A DNA stretch of 64,000 nt, taken from the NCBI GenBank assembly GCA_016719105.1, contig JADKAQ010000001.1, forward strand, positions 558,001-622,000. The letters run 5' to 3'. The DNA is from Gemmatimonadota bacterium (GTDB taxonomy: Bacteria; Gemmatimonadota; Gemmatimonadetes; Gemmatimonadales; Gemmatimonadaceae). How positions within the stretch are numbered: the stretch's first letter is position 1; every line of letters starts with the position of its first letter. Under the pieces are notes generated by a model. That model saw nothing but the letters and a program-made list of their open reading frames with translations, was not told the origin of the DNA and made no database searches. Shown here in pieces: positions 58,783-64,000 of the stretch. The position numbers were made by a program, and so were the translations under genes.

Positions 58783-60047
58783 TGGCGCCCTTCTCCCGTC
58801 TCGACGGCACGCTGCACTGCGAAGGAGTCTCCCTCGAGCCACTCGCCGAGTCGGTCGGGACCCCGGCGTACGTGTACAGCGCGTCGTCGATTCGCGGGCA
58901 GTTCGAGCGACTGGACCGCGCGCTCGCGCCGGTGCCACATCGGATCCACTACGCCTGCAAGGCCAACTCGTCGCTGGGGCTGCTCGGGCTGATGCGGAGC
59001 ATCGGCGCGCGCATCGACGTCGTGTCCGGCGGCGAGCTGTTCCGGGCGCGCGCGGCGGGCTTTGCGCCTGACGACATCATCTTCGGTGGGGTCGGGAAGT
59101 CGCCGCACGAGCTGCGCGAGGCGGTGGCCGCCCGCGTGCACCTGATCTCGATCGAGTCGGAGGCGGAGCTGCGCCTGCTCAACCAGGTGGCCGGAGAAGG
59201 TGGGGCGGTGGCGCGCATCGGGATCCGCGTGAACCCCGAGATCACGGTCGAGACGTTCCACGAGTACATCAAGACGGGGCAGAAGGGGGACAAGTTCGGC
59301 GTCCCCTTCGACGACGCGCATGCCGTCGCGCGCATCGCGCACGCACTCCCCCACGTGCGCCTGGTCGCGATCGGGATGCACATCGGCTCGCAACTCACCG
59401 ACCTCGCGGCGTACGCGCACGGCATCGAGCGCCTGGAGGCGCTCATCGCCGCGCTGCGTGCCGAGGGCGTGTCGACGCTGGAGCATGTCGACATCGGCGG
59501 CGGGTTGTTCGTGCCCTACGATGGCGAGGCCCCGGCCGACCTCGCGGGTTACACGTCGATCGTCGTGCCGGCTGTCCAGCGTTTGGGGCTGGGGCTCATC
59601 GTGGAACCCGGGCGCTTCCTGGTGGCTGAAGCCGGCGTGCTGCTCGCGCGCGTCCTGTATCGCAAGCGCAGTGGCGGGCGCGACATCCTCATCACCGACA
59701 CGGGGATGAACGACCTGCTGCGTCCGTCCCACTACGACGCCTATCACCGCATCGAGGCGGTGCGACGCGTCGAGGCGCGGGGCCGGTTCGACGTCGTCGG
59801 CCCGATCTGCGAGAGCGGCGACTTTCTTGCCCTCGACCGCGAGCTCGAGTCGGTGGAGCCGGGGGCGCTCCTGTGCCTGTTCACCGCCGGCGCCTACGGC
59901 ATCAGCATGGCGTCGAACTACAATGCGCGCCCGCGCCCGGTGGAGGTGCTCGTCGACGGCGATCGATGGGGCATCATCACCGCGCGCGAATCGTACGATG
60001 ACCTGATCCGCCGCGAGACGCTCTCCCCAGCCTGGAGGAACTCCTGA
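58782..60047 (+). CDS. lysA: Diaminopimelate decarboxylase
   Basis: PLP enzyme converting meso-DAP to lysine, the end of the pathway whose upper genes are at 12-18 kb. The PLP lysine is in YACKANSSLGLL near 53, SGGELFRARAAG near 81, GMHIGSQLTDLAAY near 197, GGGLFVPYDGE near 241, EPGRFLVAEAGVLL near 275 and CESGDFLA near 343. Length 421. ATG 58782 overlaps the proS stop. Confidence 0.94.
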   Translation: MAPFSRLDGTLHCEGVSLEPLAESVGTPAYVYSASSIRGQFERLDRALAPVPHRIHYACKANSSLGLLGLMRSIGARIDVVSGGELFRARAAGFAPDDIIFGGVGKSPHELREAVAARVHLISIESEAELRLLNQVAGEGGAVARIGIRVNPEITVETFHEYIKTGQKGDKFGVPFDDAHAVARIAHALPHVRLVAIGMHIGSQLTDLAAYAHGIERLEALIAALRAEGVSTLEHVDIGGGLFVPYDGEAPADLAGYTSIVVPAVQRLGLGLIVEPGRFLVAEAGVLLARVLYRKRSGGRDILITDTGMNDLLRPSHYDAYHRIEAVRRVEARGRFDVVGPICESGDFLALDRELESVEPGALLCLFTAGAYGISMASNYNARPRPVEVLVDGDRWGIITARESYDDLIRRETLSPAWRNS

Positions 60048-60571
60048 TGCTCGTCGGGCTGCTCTCCGACACCCACGATCGCCTGCCGGCGATCCGGGCG
60101 TTGTTGCAGTACATGCAGGAGCGTGGGGTCGGCATCGTGCTGCATGCCGGCGACTACTGCGCCCCGTTCTCGCTCAAGCCGTTCATCGAGCTGAACATGC
60201 CGATGGTCGGTGTGTTCGGGCGAAATGACGGCGACCGGGAGGGCATTCGCGCCTATGCCCAGCAAGGGATGGGGATCGAACTGTTCGAGTCGCCCCATTC
60301 ATTCGAACTTGGGGGCCAGCGGATGCTCCTGGTGCACGACCTGGTCGACGCGTCGCCGCGTTCGCTCGAATCGCATGGCGTCGTGGTGCACGGGTTCACG
60401 CATCGCGAAGAGATGATGATTCGAGGCGAGACCCTGATCGTGAATCCCGGGGAAGGGTGTGGCTGGCTGCACGGCGAGCCCGGCGGCGCCATCCTCGACA
60501 CCGACACGAAGGACGTGCACTTCTTCAAGCTCAAGGACGTCCACCGCCTCGAGGCCTCGACCGAGCCGTGA
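60047..60571 (+). CDS. YfcE/MJ0936-type metallophosphoesterase
   Basis: Small phosphodiesterase. Metal ligands are in LLSDTHDR near 5, LHAGDYC near 32, GRNDGD near 58, LVHD near 94 and the GFTHREE region near 115 (usual GHTH). Length 174, near the family norm. ATG 60047 overlaps the lysA stop by one base; the guaA start overlaps its stop. In vivo substrate unknown. Confidence 0.85.
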   Translation: MLVGLLSDTHDRLPAIRALLQYMQERGVGIVLHAGDYCAPFSLKPFIELNMPMVGVFGRNDGDREGIRAYAQQGMGIELFESPHSFELGGQRMLLVHDLVDASPRSLESHGVVVHGFTHREEMMIRGETLIVNPGEGCGWLHGEPGGAILDTDTKDVHFFKLKDVHRLEASTEP

Positions 60572-62127
60572 TGCATCAACACATCGGAAGCCGCATTCTC
60601 ATCCTCGACTGCGGGTCGCAGTTCACGCAGCTCATCGCGCGGCGCGTGCGTGAGGCACGCGTCTTCTCCGAGATCCATCCGCCGACGCGTTCGCTGGAGT
60701 GGATTCGCGAGTGGGGACCGACGGGGATCATCCTCTCCGGGGGGCCCTCGTCGGTGACCGACGAGGGAGCCCCGAGCTTCGATCCCGCCATCCTCGACAT
60801 CGCCCCCGTCCTGGGGGTGTGCTACGGGATGCAGTGGATGGCGCTTGCATCTGGCGGCAAGGTCGCGGGGGGCGGCCGTCGCGAGTACGGGCGCGCCGAG
60901 ATCACGGTGCTCGAAACCGCCGGACTCTTCGCGGGGTTCGACGCGGGCGAGCGGTCACAGGTGTGGATGAGCCACGGCGACCATGTCGACGAGGTGCCGC
61001 CGGGCTTCGTCCTCACGGCCTCGAGCGCCGACAACCCGGTCGTGGCGATGCGGCACGAATCCAAGCCGATCCACGCGATCCAGTTCCATGCCGAGGTGCA
61101 TCATACGGTGCGCGGCCCCGACATCATCTCGAACTTCCTCTTCGAGGTCTGTCATTGCCAGCCGGGATGGACCCCCGGGCACTTCATCGAGGAGGAGGTC
61201 GCGAAGATTCGCGCACTCGTCGGCGACAAGCAGGTGATCTGCGGCCTCTCCGGCGGCGTGGACTCGTCGGTGGCGGCCGCACTCGTGCACCGGGCGATCG
61301 GCGACCAGCTCACCTGCATCTTCGTCGACACCGGGCTGCTGCGGCTGCACGAGCGCGAACAGGTGGAGCGCACCTTCAAGGCGCACCACGGGATCAAGCT
61401 CGTCACGGTCCGCGCCGAGGATCGCTTTCTCGACGCGCTCGCCGGTGAGGGGGAGCCCGAAAAGAAGCGCCGCATCATCGGCCACACCTTTATCGACGTC
61501 TTCGAGGACGCGTCCGCCGAAGCGGGGAAGGACGCCGAGTTCCTGGTGCAGGGGACGCTGTACCCCGACGTGATCGAGAGCGTGAGCGCCAAGGGGGGAC
61601 CGAGCGCGACGATCAAGACGCACCACAACGTGGGCGGCCTCAAGCCGGACATGAAATTCAAGCTCATCGAACCGCTGCGCGAGCTGTTCAAGGACGAAGT
61701 GCGCAATGTGGGGCGCGAGCTGGGGCTGCCGGAGGAGATGGTCGGACGCCACCCGTTCCCGGGACCGGGGCTGGCAATCCGCATTTTGGGTGACGTGAGC
61801 GCCGAGAAGGTCACCGTGCTGCAGAAGGCCGACGCGATCTACCTCGAGGAGATTCGCGCCGCCGGGTTGTACAACGACATCTGGCAGGCGTTCGCCGTGC
61901 TCCTTCCCGTTCGGAGCGTCGGCGTGATGGGCGACTACCGCACGTATGAAAACGTCGTGGCGCTGCGCGCGGTGACCAGCACCGACGGGATGACCGCCGA
62001 CTGGTACCCCTTCCCGTATGACGTGCTTGGGCGCATCTCGTCGCGTATCATCAACGAGGTGAAGGGGGTGAACCGCGTCGTGTACGACGTCAGTTCCAAG
62101 CCGCCGGCCACGATCGAGTGGGAATGA
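60571..62127 (+). CDS. guaA: GMP synthase (glutamine-hydrolysing)
   Basis: Makes GMP from XMP. The class I amidotransferase has GVCYGMQWMAL near 82 with the nucleophile Cys, and the His/Glu in AIQFHAEVHHT near 168; the usual FHPEV is FHAEV here. The ATP pyrophosphatase loop GLSGGVDSSVAAALVHRA is near 227. The C-terminal dimer domain ends KPPATIEWE. Length 518. The start ATG at 60571 overlaps the phosphoesterase stop. Confidence 0.95.
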   Translation: MHQHIGSRILILDCGSQFTQLIARRVREARVFSEIHPPTRSLEWIREWGPTGIILSGGPSSVTDEGAPSFDPAILDIAPVLGVCYGMQWMALASGGKVAGGGRREYGRAEITVLETAGLFAGFDAGERSQVWMSHGDHVDEVPPGFVLTASSADNPVVAMRHESKPIHAIQFHAEVHHTVRGPDIISNFLFEVCHCQPGWTPGHFIEEEVAKIRALVGDKQVICGLSGGVDSSVAAALVHRAIGDQLTCIFVDTGLLRLHEREQVERTFKAHHGIKLVTVRAEDRFLDALAGEGEPEKKRRIIGHTFIDVFEDASAEAGKDAEFLVQGTLYPDVIESVSAKGGPSATIKTHHNVGGLKPDMKFKLIEPLRELFKDEVRNVGRELGLPEEMVGRHPFPGPGLAIRILGDVSAEKVTVLQKADAIYLEEIRAAGLYNDIWQAFAVLLPVRSVGVMGDYRTYENVVALRAVTSTDGMTADWYPFPYDVLGRISSRIINEVKGVNRVVYDVSSKPPATIEWE

Positions 62128-63047
62128 GCGCACCGGGGTCGTCTGAGCCGGTCCTCCACGCGGGACCGGAGTGGGCGACCTCGTGCCTCAATTGCGGCAC
62201 GCGGCTTGGCGGGGTGTACTGTCCCTCCTGCGGCCAGCAGGCGTCGGACCCTAACCCGACGATGCGAGATCTTGGCGCGGAGTTCGTCGGCGAGCTCACC
62301 TCGTTCGATGGCAAGCTTTGGCGGACGTTGCGCACGCTCTTTCTGCACCCGGGCGAGCTGACCGTCGCCTTCTTCGCCGGGCGTCGCGTGTCGTACATCT
62401 CGCCGGTGAAGCTCTACCTCACCTGCTCGCTCCTCGGGTTCCTGTCGGGACCGCTGGTCGACACGGTGCGGGAGCGACTCGGGCTCGCCCCGGTCGTCAC
62501 CACCGTGAAGGGGAAGCGTGGCGGCAATGGGAGCGGCGTGCACATCTCTGCCCCGGACAGCACCGCGCTCGACTCGTTGCTGAAAGACCCGACCGCGTCA
62601 TTGGCGGAGAAGCTGGCGTTGCGCGCGGCGAGGAACGGAACCGATTCAGGCAAGGAAGCCCGCTTTGCCGATCAGTTCAAGGAGAATCTTCCGCGACTCC
62701 TCTTCGTCCTCCTTCCCGTCTTCGCCACGCTGCTGGCCGTACTCAATCGTGGCCGGGGGTATCGCTTTCCTCGACACCTCTACGTGGCCATTCACCTCCA
62801 CGCCGCGTTCTTCCTCGCGCTCGCCCTTCAGATCGTGCTCGGTCAGCTCCCCGTGGTTGGGGGGTGGATGCCGATGGTGTGTCTGGCCTATCTGGCCTGG
62901 TACGCCACGGCGATGATGCAGCGCGTGTACGGCGGGTCCCGACGCCGCGCCATCGTCATCACGTCGGTCGCCCTGTCGACGTACCTCCTCATCGTCGCCG
63001 CCGCGTTGATCGGGCTCGTGGTCGTGGTGGCGCTCGTGCTGCCGTGA
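62124..63047 (+). CDS. DUF3667-like membrane protein with zinc ribbon
   Basis: I recognise only a domain layout. An N-terminal zinc ribbon (CLNCGTRLGGVYCPSCGQQ near residues 21-39) precedes a conserved region (TSFDGKLWRTLRTLFLHPGE, FFAGRRVSYISPVKLYLTC) and four to five membrane segments, the pattern of DUF3667 proteins. Length 307. Function unknown. ATG 62124 overlaps the guaA stop and the stop overlaps the next gene. Confidence 0.75.
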   Translation: MSAPGSSEPVLHAGPEWATSCLNCGTRLGGVYCPSCGQQASDPNPTMRDLGAEFVGELTSFDGKLWRTLRTLFLHPGELTVAFFAGRRVSYISPVKLYLTCSLLGFLSGPLVDTVRERLGLAPVVTTVKGKRGGNGSGVHISAPDSTALDSLLKDPTASLAEKLALRAARNGTDSGKEARFADQFKENLPRLLFVLLPVFATLLAVLNRGRGYRFPRHLYVAIHLHAAFFLALALQIVLGQLPVVGGWMPMVCLAYLAWYATAMMQRVYGGSRRRAIVITSVALSTYLLIVAAALIGLVVVVALVLP

Positions 63048-64000
63048 GCGCTCCCGGCGCGCTGCGCATCCCCACGCGCCGCGAGCTCCGGGATGTGGCG
63101 CGCCTCGCCCTCCCCATCGTGTTCGTACAGGTCGGCCTCAACTTCATGGGGACGATCGACGCCGCGATGGTCGGGCGCGTCTCGGCCGTTGACCTCGCCG
63201 CCGTGGCGCTCGGCAACTTCTGGTGGATCACGATCGCCCTGTTTGGCGCCGGGGTCGTGATGGCCATTGACCCGGTCGTCTCGCAAGCCGTGGGGGCAGG
63301 GGACGAGGAGGATGTAGCGTTAGGCGTGCAGCGCGGGGTCGTCCTGGGACTCGGCGTCGCCGCCTTTGCGTCGCTCTGCTTCCTGCCCACCGAGCCGCTG
63401 CTGCGTCTCCTGCGGCAACCGCCGGAGGTGATTCCCCTCGCCGCGCAGTGGGTCAGGATCCAGATCCCCTCCACGCTGCCGTACTTCATCTTCGTCGCGT
63501 TCCGACAGAGCTTGCAGGCGTTTCACGCCACGCGTCCGGTCGTCATCGCGGTGCTGGTCGGGAACCTGGTGAACGTGGCATTGAACTGGGTGTTCATCTA
63601 CGGCAACCTTGGCGTCCAGCCGTTAGGCGCCGTCGGGTCGGCGATCTCGACGACGCTCGGTCGCTTCGTCATGACGGGAACGCTGATCGCCCTGGGCTGG
63701 CCGTCGATTCGCGGGGCGCTGCGCCCGTGGCGCGCGCAGACGCTGCGCTGGGCGCCGATCGGCCGCATGCTGCGTGTGGGGCTCCCCATCGGCGTGCACC
63801 AGTTCTTCGAGGTGCTCGCGTTCGGCGGCGCGCTGGCGCTCATCGGGTTGCTGGGGACGATCCCGCTGGCCGGCCACGAGATCACGATCAGCCTCGCGTC
63901 GCTGACCTACATGGTGCCGTTAGGCATCAACGCCGCTGCCTCGGTCCTGGTGGGACGCGCGATCGGGCGCGGCGACATGGACGGGGCGCGACGCGAGGCG
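63044..64000 (+). CDS. MATE-family multidrug efflux transporter, partial (runs off the window)
   Basis: Na+ or H+-coupled exporter. The GTG at 63044 overlaps the previous stop (GTGA). The first 319 codons encode ARLALPIVFVQVGLNFMGTID, MVGRVSAVDLAAVALGNFWW and RVGLPIGVHQFFEVLAFGGA, with about eight hydrophobic segments, matching the N-terminal half of MATE (NorM-like) proteins. There is no stop before 64000, so the C-terminal part is outside. Three copies of GTTAGGC occur in it. Confidence 0.88.
   Translation, partial: MSAPGALRIPTRRELRDVARLALPIVFVQVGLNFMGTIDAAMVGRVSAVDLAAVALGNFWWITIALFGAGVVMAIDPVVSQAVGAGDEEDVALGVQRGVVLGLGVAAFASLCFLPTEPLLRLLRQPPEVIPLAAQWVRIQIPSTLPYFIFVAFRQSLQAFHATRPVVIAVLVGNLVNVALNWVFIYGNLGVQPLGAVGSAISTTLGRFVMTGTLIALGWPSIRGALRPWRAQTLRWAPIGRMLRVGLPIGVHQFFEVLAFGGALALIGLLGTIPLAGHEITISLASLTYMVPLGINAAASVLVGRAIGRGDMDGARREA

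Overview
The window reads as ordinary, densely packed chromosome from a high-GC Gram-negative bacterium. The mix of a SusC/SusD-type outer-membrane pair, a diaminopimelate pathway using succinylated intermediates, an acyl-CoA (propionyl-type) carboxylase, Hanks-type Ser/Thr kinase signalling, an archaeal/eukaryotic-type prolyl-tRNA synthetase and a full rod-shape operon suggests Gemmatimonadota. That assignment is inference from gene content; no search was run. Almost all genes lie on the + strand and many overlap by 1-4 bases (ATGA, GTGA, TGATG), which points to long translationally coupled operons. Only two genes are on the - strand. I see no prophage, transposon, CRISPR array, toxin-antitoxin or defence system.

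Layout. 1-7.0 kb: xseA-xseB-ispA-dxs-nadK-recN (DNA repair, isoprenoid precursors, NADP), ending in a hairpin terminator shared with a convergent outer-membrane barrel gene. 7.0-11.8 kb: that barrel gene, diverging from a glycosidase-like gene coupled to galK. 11.9-12.2 kb: tRNA-Gly(GCC) and tRNA-Leu(UAA), separated by a repeat-built hairpin. 12.2-22.2 kb: dapE-asd-lysC-dapB-dapA-dapD (most of lysine/DAP synthesis), then aroA-cmk-rpsA. 22.5-27.4 kb: carboxyltransferase, biotin carboxylase (frameshifted), an RNA m5U methyltransferase and a biotin carrier. 27.6-31.9 kb: susC-like (frameshifted) and susD-like genes. 32.2-40.1 kb: rplM-rpsI-rpsB-tsf-pyrH-frr-cdsA-dxr-rseP plus a small secreted protein; cdsA is frameshifted and the usual uppS is missing. 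40.2-45.8 kb: a membrane kinase on the - strand, then rpsO-pnp and an M16 protease. 45.8-47.6 kb: ald and dut. 48.0-53.7 kb: mreB-mreC-mreD-mrdA-rodA. 53.8-64 kb: accD-folC-hisS, then proS-lysA-phosphoesterase-guaA-DUF3667-MATE, with the last gene running off the window.

Functionally the window joins up around envelope growth and core supply. The lysine block makes meso-DAP for peptidoglycan and lysA turns it into lysine. dxs, dxr and ispA feed isoprenoids, cdsA and accD feed phospholipids, and MreBCD/PBP2/RodA build the wall.

Two observations deserve most attention. First, the 7-mer GTTAGGC occurs about 30 times (27 on the + strand), nearly always in frame as Leu-Gly, and nearly every TTA leucine codon I could find sits in that word. 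Second, three otherwise intact genes each carry one single-base indel at short G/C runs, which looks more like assembly error than decay.
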